Of a DNA stretch of 64,000 nt, positions 16,963 to 25,427 are shown one piece after another. The stretch spans positions 1,798,001-1,862,000 of the forward strand of contig NZ_CP038273.1 of the NCBI RefSeq assembly GCF_004571175.1. The letters are read 5' to 3'. The notes beneath the pieces were generated by a model, which saw nothing but the letters and a program-made list of their open reading frames with translations, did no database searches and had not been told where the DNA came from. The position numbers were made by a program, and so were the translations under genes. The stretch is from Legionella israelensis. GTDB lineage: Bacteria > Pseudomonadota > Gammaproteobacteria > Legionellales > Legionellaceae. The stretch's first letter is position 1. Each line of letters starts with the position of its first letter.

Positions 16963-17679
16963 TCAGTAAAACGGATTTACAATTTCAACGGCAGAGGATG
17001 TATTAGCTTCCTTTTTGCTTTGTTTGTGTCGTTTATGGCGGTTAAAAAAGGTGGTTGAATACTCAGACTTGTCCTCTCTTGTATGTTTTTTGCGGATTCT
17101 TTCATCCTCGGGAAGAGCTTTGTCTTTTCCATGAATATGGTTAAAATCCGATATTTTTTTGCGAACGACTCTTTTGGAAAAAGGTAACTGGGTCTCATAA
17201 GACTGAAGGGCCATTTCTTTAAATCCAAAGCTTTGATAAAATCCTTTCCCTTGCTCAGAGGAAATCAAAGACATGGATTGAATGCCTAATTCGTGACATA
17301 CATCATGCAATGATAAGAGGAGCGCAGAGCCCAGTTTCTGCGCACGATATTTGGGATCGATGGCCAATGAATGTATAGCAACAGCCTTTTCTTCTAAATC
17401 AAAGCTGACTGAAATACAACCAAGAAGGAAGCCTCGTTTTAAACAGGCAAGACACAATCCATTTTCATTGCTGCCAAGCACATAACTGGGTTTATACTCC
17501 TCTGCTTCCCCCGAAGGGAATACCTCCTCAATCAATAGATTAGCTTCCTGGATTTCACTGTCTGCTTCCTCTATGACTTGAATGGTAAACTCCGTTCTAG
17601 CTAAAGATTTTCGCAGTGATTTGGATAAAATAGAGTATAAATCTACCGTCTTGCTGGTAATGTCATCAAAATGAATCAT
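16963..17679 (-). CDS. GNAT acetyltransferase with long basic tail
   Basis: 238 residues. The GNAT core occupies about 35-165, with the central strand and acetyl-CoA loop in IHSLAIDPKYRAQKLGSALL (motif A, Q/RxxGxG variant RAQKLGS) and GKGFYQSFGFKEM (motif B). The C-terminal 70 residues are very basic (HKRHKQSKK), perhaps for nucleic acid or membrane contact. Substrate unknown. It lies 38 bp after the ankyrin-like gene and is probably the distal member of the glycosyltransferase operon. Confidence 0.75.
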   Translation of the reverse strand: MIHFDDITSKTVDLYSILSKSLRKSLARTEFTIQVIEEADSEIQEANLLIEEVFPSGEAEEYKPSYVLGSNENGLCLACLKRGFLLGCISVSFDLEEKAVAIHSLAIDPKYRAQKLGSALLLSLHDVCHELGIQSMSLISSEQGKGFYQSFGFKEMALQSYETQLPFSKRVVRKKISDFNHIHGKDKALPEDERIRKKHTREDKSEYSTTFFNRHKRHKQSKKEANTSSAVEIVNPFY

Positions 17680-17717
17680 TAATCTCCAATAAAAACAATT
17701 TTATTAAACGTTCTCTT

Positions 17718-18557
17718 TCACATTTGCGTTGATAATGCTTTATCTCTTGGAATGAAATCACACTCCTTAGCAGGGCCAGAACCAATGGGATGGCTTTTTT
17801 CAGAGCAAGGTTCATCGACTTCTTTTGAAGCTTTGGCTGCTTTATTCTGTGTATCGATGGTCGTGTTATCCTTGCTGGATGCAAACCAAATGACATGGCG
17901 GTTTGCTTTAATCAAGCTGCTATTTTTTTCTTTTGTTTCGGTAAGACTGGCTAATAAAGCCGCAATTTCATCATGTTTTAAATAATCTGCCAGCTCCTTG
18001 GCCGTTAATTCTAAAATTTCTCCTGTGGGTTGAATTTGATATCTGGCTTTTAATTCGAGCTGAGGCTGATATTTTAACAAGGATTTGACTTGTTGAATGC
18101 CGTTGATAAGCACCGCATGGTGTAAAACGGTGCAATTGCTTACATTGACAATATATCTAGGATGATAATCAGTGGCATTTTTAACTGGTAAAGGATGAAT
18201 CGGTTTCTGTAGGGCTTGGATGATTCTTTCTATATCTCTTGAAGTTGCGGATTTGATTTTGTCACTGTTGTAGAACTGAGGAAAAATATCAAAAAGAGTG
18301 GAGCAACCTTGATAAATTAAAACACAGGTCTGATTGTTCTTATTGATATAATACAGTCTGTAGTTACTGGCTGCTATATAAGCCTCATTGGCATCAGGCA
18401 ACGCTAATAGAGCCTCGGGGCTTACCGGATCATCTAAATAACAAAGCTGGCATGCTTCTAATGTTCTTAAGCTTGAAGGAAAGGATGTCTGCTGATTAAT
18501 ATCGCCGTAGGCGAGATTTTCTTCAAATATTTCTGCCACATTTATTCGATGGCTCAT
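17718..18557 (-). CDS. Ankyrin-like protein coupled to the glycosyltransferase operon
   Basis: 279 residues. The clearest motif is CTVLHHAVLINGIQQVKSLL followed by ELKARYQIQPTGEILELTAKELADYLKHDEIAALL, a pair of degenerate ankyrin repeats in the middle. The N-terminal 130 residues have no known domain and the last 70 are low-complexity and polar. Its start overlaps the stop of the HlyD-like gene in an ATGA (18554-18557), so translation is coupled. It may regulate or scaffold the synthase, or be an unrelated effector captured by the operon. Confidence 0.6.
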   Translation of the reverse strand: MSHRINVAEIFEENLAYGDINQQTSFPSSLRTLEACQLCYLDDPVSPEALLALPDANEAYIAASNYRLYYINKNNQTCVLIYQGCSTLFDIFPQFYNSDKIKSATSRDIERIIQALQKPIHPLPVKNATDYHPRYIVNVSNCTVLHHAVLINGIQQVKSLLKYQPQLELKARYQIQPTGEILELTAKELADYLKHDEIAALLASLTETKEKNSSLIKANRHVIWFASSKDNTTIDTQNKAAKASKEVDEPCSEKSHPIGSGPAKECDFIPRDKALSTQM

Positions 18558-19018
18558 ATCAAGCCAGTAAAAAAGCCCGCGAATATCGTGATTAAAATAA
18601 GATTTGTTACGTCAAGCAAATGTTCCAGGTTGGGAGTGATTTGACTTTGCTGCAGTGAATTCATTAAATCAATAAGCCGTTTTTTTTCCGCTCTAAGATA
18701 TTGTAATTGCGCTTGTGTGGTAGGGGAATTAAATATCAATATGACTTGATGGGCTCTTATGTTTTCACCTGCCTGCACATTCAGGCTTTTAATATAACCG
18801 TCATCAGGTGCCCTCAGAGTTATCGTGTCATAAGTGATCAAACCTGAAAACCGAACCAGGATGTATTCATTCACTACCTGGTAAATAAGAATAAGCAAAG
18901 GAATACTCAAAAGCAGAACGAGCATAATCCAACGAAGTTTGGGTGGTGTTCGTAGACTTGGATGGTATTTGACGGGCAAAGTGTCCTTTGTCCGTTTTTT
19001 TGTCAGTTGAATTCCCAT
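18554..19018 (-). CDS. Short HlyD-like (biotinyl-lipoyl) membrane protein
   Basis: 154 residues: a basic cytoplasmic N-terminus, a membrane helix at 29-50, a lipoyl-like beta domain at about 60-97 (LRAPDDGYIKSLNVQAGENI, the hallmark of HlyD/EmrA adaptors), a short coiled segment (101-124), and a second hydrophobic helix at the C-terminus (LLDVTNLILITIFAGFF). It is much shorter than classical membrane fusion proteins (350-450) because the hairpin and second half are missing. The normal spacing and ATGA overlap downstream argue against it being a fragment. It lies 16 bp after the glycosyltransferase, suggesting an accessory export subunit for the polysaccharide, somewhat as Alg44 serves alginate. 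Confidence 0.7.
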   Translation of the reverse strand: MGIQLTKKRTKDTLPVKYHPSLRTPPKLRWIMLVLLLSIPLLILIYQVVNEYILVRFSGLITYDTITLRAPDDGYIKSLNVQAGENIRAHQVILIFNSPTTQAQLQYLRAEKKRLIDLMNSLQQSQITPNLEHLLDVTNLILITIFAGFFTGLI

Positions 19019-19034
19019 GTTGTTAGTATATCAT

Positions 19035-20366
19035 CTATTTTGTTTTTCGAATGACCCACCACGGGGCCATGCTGGTTTCCTGATGACCTTTGAACATGAT
19101 CTCATTCAGGATAAAAAACATGGCCATAAACCGTAAAAACAACTGATATAAAGGCATTAATAATAGCCAGCCTATGAGTGTAAAGTCCTGTCGCGAGCGC
19201 TCAGAGACTAAAAGCAGGAAAAAGATATACAATAAACCACTCATGATCAGATAATAACTGTAAACCAACAAAAACACGGCAATGATTTTAGCCAGATCTA
19301 TGGTGAAAATGAGTAAAACCGTATAAAAAACGAGAACAAACGGTAAGACCAGTTGATAATATAAACCATACCAACTGAAAAAGAACAATCTGGCTCGGCT
19401 CATCAGCGAGGAGCTGAATTTTCGCCAGTGCCTTCTCACATAGATATAAAATAAATCGCCATCCCAACGCAGTCGTTGTTTCAATAATCGTCGTAGACTG
19501 ACAGGTACTGTGGTCCAGGCAATAGCATATGGCTCATGAATGATTTTAAGATGTGGGTAACGACTGGCGTAAACATGAATACGCAAAGTAAGGTCGAGAT
19601 CTTCCGCCGTACCGTTCAACCATCCACCAATTTGTTTTAAAAAACCGGTTCTGAATATACCGAAAGCACCCGAAATATTGTTGGTTACATGCAGTTCCGT
19701 TAAGCCAAATCGTCCCAGCTGAATACCAATCATGTATTCAATAGACTGAAGACGGGTAAGAATGGAAGACCTGATGTTTCTGACTCGAAGTGCTCCAGAT
19801 ACAGCGATCACGTTTGGATTGCGGAAATGGGCTGCCGCTTTCGTAACGGTCTGATTATCAATAGAAGTATCGGCATCGAGCATGATTAAAACTTCCCCCT
19901 TCGCTAATTTCAGACCAAGATTCATTGAGCTGGCATGCCCACCACGCGCTTTTTTTTCAATGACTTTGCACGTTCGATTAGGAATGGAGTCAAATATTTT
20001 GGCAATTTGATGAGCACTTGCTACGGTTTGCATATTTTCAACAGCATTATCGATGATAAGCAGTGTTTCTATTTTGCCGGGATAGAGCTGTTCGGCTACT
20101 GCTTGCATTGAAATATATAATTCTTCCCAGGTTTCATTGTAAGCGGTAATAACCACCGTGACGATAGGGTAATAATTTACTCTTAACGAAGGGGGAGAGT
20201 ATTGCATCTTGAGCCAACCTTTAATAGCAAAAAGTAAGGTTAGCGCATGAAAAGGCAGCTCTATGAGTACAATAAAAGGAAAAAAGATAAAAATAAACAT
20301 CATGACATCGTTGGATGCAAAGATGGACATCAGATAATAAATAATCTGATATATAAAATCAGTCAT
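19035..20366 (-). CDS. Family 2 processive glycosyltransferase (PgaC/BcsA-like)
   Basis: 443 residues. N-terminal membrane helices (about 20-50) precede a cytosolic GT-A domain with the processive synthase motifs: TAYNE (74-78), DAD (164-166), TAEDLD (253-258) and QRLRW (297-301), the last being the Q/RxxRW acceptor motif. At least three membrane helices follow (about 325-415). Such enzymes polymerise and export beta-linked sugars; the size and layout resemble PgaC/IcaA (poly-N-acetylglucosamine) more than BcsA, and there is no PilZ domain. Sugar unknown. Start codon overlaps the end of the TackOD1-like gene by 8 bp. Confidence 0.88.
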   Translation of the reverse strand: MTDFIYQIIYYLMSIFASNDVMMFIFIFFPFIVLIELPFHALTLLFAIKGWLKMQYSPPSLRVNYYPIVTVVITAYNETWEELYISMQAVAEQLYPGKIETLLIIDNAVENMQTVASAHQIAKIFDSIPNRTCKVIEKKARGGHASSMNLGLKLAKGEVLIMLDADTSIDNQTVTKAAAHFRNPNVIAVSGALRVRNIRSSILTRLQSIEYMIGIQLGRFGLTELHVTNNISGAFGIFRTGFLKQIGGWLNGTAEDLDLTLRIHVYASRYPHLKIIHEPYAIAWTTVPVSLRRLLKQRLRWDGDLFYIYVRRHWRKFSSSLMSRARLFFFSWYGLYYQLVLPFVLVFYTVLLIFTIDLAKIIAVFLLVYSYYLIMSGLLYIFFLLLVSERSRQDFTLIGWLLLMPLYQLFLRFMAMFFILNEIMFKGHQETSMAPWWVIRKTK

Positions 20367-21741
20367 TTTCCTTAATCCGGTTATAAAGTTCGGCTAATAG
20401 CAAATCTTCTTCAATGCTCTTTTCAAGAATTTCCGAAGAAGTCATCATTGCTGTGCGAAGTTTGATTTTACTGTCATTGATGGACTGTTCTTCAGTAAAA
20501 GCTTTGATGCGCGTAGAAAGTGTCGTGGTTCCTTCGAGAGGTGTCATGGGCAAGAAAAATAAAATGGTTTTGTTATCTCTGGAGACCAGATCTGTACTTC
20601 TTAAAAGGGTTCTGATTCGTTCAAAAAATTCCGCAAACAATCTTTCCGTTTTCAGTGCACCATGAGTGGCAACCAATTCATCTTCGTTTTGAATGCTTAA
20701 AGCCATCAAGCTAAATGAAAGTTGTTCATAACGTCTGGCTAATAAGGTCTGCCAGTGCACAATCATCATAAAAATACTCAAATCAATCAATTTTAAAAAC
20801 TGGCTCAGCTCAACGATAAAATATTGATCAATGCCTTGGGCCAGTGACTCACCACGTCTTGCCAGTCGATACTCATATAGTTTTTTTGCGGGTAAATCAG
20901 CTGGATCAGATAATTTGTTGCAGACCATGCAGACCGCATTGACCTCTGGTTCAAAGAAAAAATGATGACATTCTTGGCATATCTTATCTTCTATAGGCTT
21001 ATCGTAATCAATACCCACGTGACGTAGCCTTGTTCGGCAACGGCTGCAAATGAGTTCTTCTCCTTGCAGAAATTCCGGCAAAGGACCGACGTTTCCACAA
21101 GTAAAACAATGAATAAAAGATTGTGTCGTGATACGTATGGATTGGCAGTTTGGACAGCAATTTTTAAAATTGAGCAATCCTGAACTACAGAAAGGACAAG
21201 CCTGGATTTCATCAATCAATTTTTCATGTTTAAGTAATTTACGGGTTTCCATACCGTGTAGCATATACTCATAATGCTGGGGATCATTATGGTAATCTAT
21301 GACTTCTAACAAAGGATATTGTATGCCTGTATGAGAATGGTAATCCAGAAATCCTTTCAGTATAAAAGGATCCCTGACAAATAGGTATTGACTGAGCAAT
21401 TTTTCAAAATCTTCTATCTTTCTTCCTTTTTCTGCCTGAATCAACTCCATACGTGATTGGAGACTTTTTGCACGTTCAACAGCTGCTTCATCAAAATAGC
21501 CATCAAGAATCTGTTCATGATGTTGTGGTGGATGACCAATATAGAAAATGGGCAACAGTTGGTAATTTATTTTTTCTCTTAGCTGATAAAGACAATTTAT
21601 AGAAACATATTCAATATCGATAACAACAAAAAAACAGCCATCGTCAGGCAATTCCTTAGAGTCTTCAATTCGAATAACATGCTTGGACAGAGATTTTTCC
21701 ACTTCTTTTTCTGTGATGATGTAGCCTTTATTTATTGGCAT
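20359..21741 (-). CDS. TackOD1-like zinc-ribbon protein with degenerate GGDEF domain
   Basis: 460 residues, first gene of the operon. Residues 1-100 resemble a receiver-like fold without clear phosphorylation site (FFVVIDIEYVSINC, LLPIFYIGHPP). A helical segment leads to six CxxC pairs at 182/185, 196/199, 212/215, 232/235, 255/258 and 271/274, that is three zinc ribbons, the layout of the TackOD1 output domain. The C-terminal 140 residues have the outline of a GGDEF domain but the signature loop reads SRDNKTILFFLP, so no diguanylate cyclase activity is expected. Probably a regulator or allosteric partner of the adjacent glycosyltransferase. TackOD1 identity is from memory of the family pattern. 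Confidence 0.65.
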   Translation of the reverse strand: MPINKGYIITEKEVEKSLSKHVIRIEDSKELPDDGCFFVVIDIEYVSINCLYQLREKINYQLLPIFYIGHPPQHHEQILDGYFDEAAVERAKSLQSRMELIQAEKGRKIEDFEKLLSQYLFVRDPFILKGFLDYHSHTGIQYPLLEVIDYHNDPQHYEYMLHGMETRKLLKHEKLIDEIQACPFCSSGLLNFKNCCPNCQSIRITTQSFIHCFTCGNVGPLPEFLQGEELICSRCRTRLRHVGIDYDKPIEDKICQECHHFFFEPEVNAVCMVCNKLSDPADLPAKKLYEYRLARRGESLAQGIDQYFIVELSQFLKLIDLSIFMMIVHWQTLLARRYEQLSFSLMALSIQNEDELVATHGALKTERLFAEFFERIRTLLRSTDLVSRDNKTILFFLPMTPLEGTTTLSTRIKAFTEEQSINDSKIKLRTAMMTSSEILEKSIEEDLLLAELYNRIKEND

Positions 21742-21920
21742 TAAACAAATTCCTTCTTCAAGGATGTTTTTGTTTGATTATAAATTATATGTATGAAATT
21801 TTTGTGGCTATTTCAACTCCATTCACAAAAGCCCATTGTTTTATCCTTCAATTTATTGATTGACAAATGATTTATGCTCTGGAATTCTCTTTTTATTTTC
21901 TTCATAAGGAGTGTTCTGTA

Positions 21921-22337
21921 ATGAGAAGACTTGTCTTTTCTGTTTTTGCTACACTGGCCTTATCATCTGTTCAGGCAGATGAGTTGACCAGCTTTCCGCA
22001 GGTCGCTAATGCGGTTGCCAAAGGTAAGTCCATTCATTTTATTTTTCATCTAAACCAATGTACGGCAGATTATACTTTACCCCGTAATGTGGTCTCGGTT
22101 AAACCTAATGCAGTATTATTAATGGGTAACAGTAAAATTACGGCTTCTGATCGTCATTTTACAATGGACGAACCCGCTTATAAAGGTGTTCCGATTTACA
22201 GTTATGCAAAAATGAATCTGGATGCAGAAGGCCACGGTTCTTTAAGAGTGGATATCATGCATGCTGAAAATTATGCTTTAATAACCAGCCATATGTTTCA
22301 GTGCCCTTTTGGTAAAGGAATGAAAGTCTACAGTTAA
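21921..22337 (+). CDS. VirK-family secreted protein
   Basis: 138 residues from ATG 21921, which has AAGGAG upstream; an earlier in-frame ATG at 21867 has no ribosome binding site. Signal peptide MRRLVFSVFATLALSSVQA with cleavage before DELTSF. The mature domain (FPQVANAVAKGKSIHFIFHLNQCT, then PNAVLLMGNSKITASDRHFT) follows the VirK pattern, with two conserved cysteines (NQCT and FQCPFGKG). VirK-like proteins are periplasmic and of poorly known role, associated with virulence in plant and animal pathogens. Several paralogues occur in Legionella. Confidence 0.78.
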   Translation: MRRLVFSVFATLALSSVQADELTSFPQVANAVAKGKSIHFIFHLNQCTADYTLPRNVVSVKPNAVLLMGNSKITASDRHFTMDEPAYKGVPIYSYAKMNLDAEGHGSLRVDIMHAENYALITSHMFQCPFGKGMKVYS

Positions 22338-22373
22338 AAACAAATGAAGTTGCAGAGTGTATACCAGGCTGCG

Positions 22374-22405
22374 CAAAAAAGAATGCTGCCCAGATGGCAG
22401 CATTC
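22374..22405 (-). terminator. Intrinsic terminator for the downstream minus-strand gene
   Basis: Arms GAATGCTGCC (22381-22390) and GGCAGCATTC (22396-22405) pair perfectly around a 5-base loop; on the minus strand the stem is followed directly by a run of six T (AAAAAA at 22375-22380 on the plus strand, with one C between). It ends transcription of 22453-22725 and may also slow plus-strand transcripts from the VirK gene. Confidence 0.8.
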
Positions 22406-22452
22406 ATCAATATGTGAGTTTTGCAGAAGATGAGTTATAGCTTTCTGAGCGC

Positions 22453-22725
22453 TTATCGTTCTTCACATACTGTAAAATAACCATGACGATATGGATTGCT
22501 GCGGCTACGGAAAACATAATCACGGCATTGCTCGCCTCTTTCGTCAACATAACGTTTTTCAAAACGGAAAGAAAAATCCGCAAAATTCATATCCTGGCGC
22601 AATTGCTGCTGCTCTCTGGCTCTTTCTCGTTCTTTATGCTCGTGAAAAAAACGACTGAGTTTACTTGCGTATGAGAAAGACATTGCTAAAGAAACCAGGA
22701 TGATCATTAAACCTATTTTTTTCAT
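22453..22725 (-). CDS. Small exported basic protein
   Basis: 90 residues with a signal peptide (MKKIGLMIILVSLAMSFSYA, cleavage before SKLSR). The mature part is rich in Arg and Glu (FFHEHKERERAREQQQ) and contains two cysteines (EQCRDYVFRSRSNPY and FTVCEER) likely to form a disulfide. No family recognised. It is monocistronic with a good terminator. Confidence 0.65.
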   Translation of the reverse strand: MKKIGLMIILVSLAMSFSYASKLSRFFHEHKERERAREQQQLRQDMNFADFSFRFEKRYVDERGEQCRDYVFRSRSNPYRHGYFTVCEER

Positions 22726-22795
22726 AATTGATCTCTATAAACTCAAAGCGATCATAATTAAACCATAATTTTGCTGTTTAGCCAAGAATTAATCA

Positions 22796-22968
22796 CTCGA
22801 CTTTATGAATTTTTTCGGCTTACGAATCACCGCGGCATCGACGCAATGTCCATCACCAGTATATTTATCAAAATCCAGCGTTTTCCAAGACTTTGATAAA
22901 TAGCATTGGCTTTTTATAGGCCCCGAGGTCAAACCACGGGGATTCGTATATTTTTCACAAAAGTCGAG
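22796..22968. mobile_element. 173-bp miniature element, second family (copy 1)
   Basis: Terminal inverted repeats CTCGACTTTATGAA (left) and, on the other strand, CTCGACTTTTGTGAA (right). Flanks AATCA and AATTA are a near-perfect 5-bp duplication. The interior contains TTACGAATC followed by CCGCGGCATCGA and a mirrored GATTCGTA near the right end. Non-coding. The same element in the opposite orientation lies at 51835-52002 with a perfect duplication. Confidence 0.75.
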
Positions 22969-23107
22969 AATTATTTTTTAATGAGTATTTTGCAAAAATG
23001 ATTTGTTAAGACTATTAATTTAATATTATCCAAAAGTCGTTGATTTTTAGAAGCCGTCGTTTGTATTTTATAAAAGACGGCCCATAAAGGTTGCAAATGG
23101 AGATGCA

Positions 23108-23713
23108 ATGATGAGCATAAAAATACTTCTTCTTTACTATTCCAGTTATGGACATATAGAAAAAATGGCTTATGAAGTGATGAAAGGCGTTAAAAAAATT
23201 GACGGCGTGGAGGCGGCAATAAAAAGAGTACCTGAGCTTGTTCCTGAAGATGTGGCCAAAAAGTCAAATTTTAAGCTGGATCAGGATGCAGAAATTGCCT
23301 CCCCAGAAGATCTCATGGATTATCATGGCATTATTTTTGGTACACCAACCCGCTTTGGTAATATGTGCTCTCAAATGCGAAATTTTCTTGATCAGACCGG
23401 TCAAATGTGGCTGCAAGGAAAACTGATAGGGAAAGTAGCCAGCGTTTTTACCTCCACAGGGACAGGAGGGGGAAACGAAACGACCATCACTTCTTTTTGG
23501 AATACCTTGGCTCATCAGGGAATGATCATTGTTGGTGTTCCTTATTCCTGTGAAACCTTGCAGAACATATCGGAGTTTCGTGGCGGCTCTCCCTATGGCG
23601 CGGGGACTGTGGCAGGCGTTGATGGTAAACGCATGCCTTCCGATTTGGAGTTGGACATTGCCCGTTTTCAGGGCGAGCACGTGGCGAAAATTACTAAAAA
23701 ATTACATTCTTAG
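23108..23713 (+). CDS. wrbA: NAD(P)H:quinone oxidoreductase WrbA
   Basis: FMN-dependent two-electron quinone reductase protecting against redox-cycling quinones; cytosolic tetramer. 201 residues with the flavodoxin-like phosphate loop [12 protein letters not shown] (10-21), [21 protein letters not shown] (78-98 region) and [11 protein letters not shown], all diagnostic. The start at ATG 23108 has GGAG five bases upstream; a second ATG follows immediately. It lies 38 bp before a glutathionyl-hydroquinone reductase gene, an apt functional pair for quinone detoxification. Confidence 0.95.
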   Translation: MMSIKILLLYYSSYGHIEKMAYEVMKGVKKIDGVEAAIKRVPELVPEDVAKKSNFKLDQDAEIASPEDLMDYHGIIFGTPTRFGNMCSQMRNFLDQTGQMWLQGKLIGKVASVFTSTGTGGGNETTITSFWNTLAHQGMIIVGVPYSCETLQNISEFRGGSPYGAGTVAGVDGKRMPSDLELDIARFQGEHVAKITKKLHS

Positions 23714-23751
23714 TGCTGAAATTTTGAATGGAGACATTTTGGGAGTGTGTT

Positions 23752-24687
23752 ATGGGAATATTGGTGAATGGAGAATGGAAAGAAGATAAGGATTTTGAAC
23801 GAGATTCGGAAGGACGATTTGTCAGAAGCGGGACTCAATTTAAAAACATGATTGGAGAAGATGAACAATTCCCCGCCGAAAAAGATCGTTATCATCTTTA
23901 TGTTTCTCTCGCCTGCCCGTGGGCACACCGCACTTTGATTTTCAGAGAACTGAAAGGGTTACAAAATATTATTTCGGTAAGTATTGTTCATACAGATATG
24001 CTGGAAAAGGGCTGGGAGCTCAAGGATGAAAAGGGCAGAAGCACAGATTCTCTATATGGATTTCAATATTTGCATCAGCTTTACAGCAAGGCTGACCCAA
24101 GTTATTCAGGCCGAGTGACGGTTCCTGTTTTATGGGATAAAAAACAGGAGACGATCGTTAATAATGACTCTGCTTATATCATCAGAATGTTTAATAAAGC
24201 ATTTAATGAACTGACGGGAGACAGACAGGATTTTTACCCCAAGGCCTTGCAATCGGAAATTGATGAGATCAATGAGCTCGTGTATCACAACATCAACAAC
24301 GGTGTTTATAAATGTGGTTTTGCCACTACCCAGAAAGCCTATGAGGAAGCCTTTGCCAATCTGTTTAACGCATTGAATGAAGTGGAGATGCGTTTAGGTC
24401 GACAGCCTTATCTGATCGATAAACAGTTAACAGAAGCTGACTGGCGGCTGTTTACTACATTGATTCGTTTTGACGCTGTTTACTTTGGGCATTTTAAAGC
24501 CAATTTAAAACGCATTAAGGATTATTCGCATTTGTCGCAATATTTAAAAAAACTATATCTTTATCCTGGTATTCGTCAAACGGTGAATATGAATCATATC
24601 AAACGACATTATTATTTCAGTCACAAGCATATTAATCCTACTCAGATTGTTCCTGTTGGTCCAGAACTTGATTATCTTGAAGCCTAA
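23752..24687 (+). CDS. Glutathionyl-hydroquinone reductase (Xi-class GST)
   Basis: Reduces glutathionylated hydroquinones, releasing hydroquinone and glutathione disulfide. 311 residues from ATG 23752, with GGGAG upstream; the longer frame from 23728 overlaps this ribosome binding site. The catalytic Cys lies in LACPWAHRT, the CPWA motif of Xi-class enzymes (E. coli YqjG). The C-terminal GST helical domain includes LTEADWRLFTTLIRFDAVY and the family-specific HIKRHYYFSH, IVPVGPELDY end. Cotranscribed with wrbA in all likelihood. Confidence 0.92.
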   Translation: MGILVNGEWKEDKDFERDSEGRFVRSGTQFKNMIGEDEQFPAEKDRYHLYVSLACPWAHRTLIFRELKGLQNIISVSIVHTDMLEKGWELKDEKGRSTDSLYGFQYLHQLYSKADPSYSGRVTVPVLWDKKQETIVNNDSAYIIRMFNKAFNELTGDRQDFYPKALQSEIDEINELVYHNINNGVYKCGFATTQKAYEEAFANLFNALNEVEMRLGRQPYLIDKQLTEADWRLFTTLIRFDAVYFGHFKANLKRIKDYSHLSQYLKKLYLYPGIRQTVNMNHIKRHYYFSHKHINPTQIVPVGPELDYLEA

Positions 24688-24801
24688 AAATACACCCTGT
24701 CATTTTTCCTGATTTTTTATTTTTCCTCAGGGGAAAGAGAAACGTCATTTTTAAGTGTTCAATGGAAATAATGAAGCGAGCAAAATACATAAAGATTATT
24801 G

Positions 24802-24945
24802 GCCCATGTAACGCAGCTTCGTCTTTTTTGCCTCTTTGGACGCTTTTTGGAATTTCAAGTGCTCATTTACTCCATGTAAACTGCGCTTTTAAACTTCAAA
24901 ATGCGTCCAAATGTTCTAAAAAATACTGTGCTGCGTAACATGAGT
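24802..24945. mobile_element. 144-bp miniature element with target duplication TATTG
   Basis: The reverse-orientation counterpart of 7410-7552. Left end GCCCATGTAACGCAGCTTC, right end GTGCTGCGTAACATGAGT; perfect flanking direct repeats TATTG at 24797-24801 and 24946-24950. The interior again carries the TTTGGACGC... and ...GCGTCCAAA pairing. Non-coding. Confidence 0.85.
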
Positions 24946-25015
24946 TATTGATTGAAGTGGTCAACAAAATACAATAGAATCACTTCGCTTAAACTTTATT
25001 CAAGGAATAATAAAA

Positions 25016-25357
25016 ATGAACCAAATTTTTAAGATATTAATCATGAGCTTATCTTTTTTATTGCTCGCCAGTTGTGCCAGCACCACGGTTTTTCCGGAAG
25101 GGGGTAATAAGTTTTCTCTGGTAGCTACTTCCAGCTCTGAAGGAATGGCGGAAAGCGCAGCAAAGAAAAAAGCCAGTGAATATTGTAGCAAGCAGGGAAA
25201 AGAACTCGTTGTTCTGAAACATAAATCCCTGTACCAAGGTGTCGACAAGTCACAAAAAGCCCTTATAGGTTTAGCAAGTTCCATTTTAACGGATCGGGCA
25301 AACCCTGCCTCATCCAGCGATGATTACCGGGTTGAGCTTAAATTCATTTGTAAATAA
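25016..25357 (+). CDS. Small lipoprotein
   Basis: 113 residues. Lipoprotein signal peptide with lipobox LLASC (acceptor Cys about residue 20). The mature region begins with STTVFPEGGNKFSLVATSSSE and has a helix rich in Ala and Lys (AESAAKKKASEYC), two further cysteines and a C-terminal strand YRVELKFIC. It is likely anchored in the outer membrane. No family name is certain. A hairpin terminator follows. Confidence 0.75.
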   Translation: MNQIFKILIMSLSFLLLASCASTTVFPEGGNKFSLVATSSSEGMAESAAKKKASEYCSKQGKELVVLKHKSLYQGVDKSQKALIGLASSILTDRANPASSSDDYRVELKFICK

Positions 25358-25383
25358 TTTTTCTTCAATTTGTTATCGAACAG

Positions 25384-25414
25384 ACTTTCCGCCCGCTGCT
25401 TGACGGGCGAAAGT
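25384..25414 (+). terminator. Terminator between convergent genes
   Basis: ACTTTCCGCCCG (25384-25395) pairs with CGGGCGAAAGT (25404-25414) with one bulged C, followed by TTT. It sits between the lipoprotein gene and the convergent SDR gene and may act in both directions; the T-run is short. Confidence 0.55.
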
Positions 25415-25427
25415 TTTACAAAAAGCT

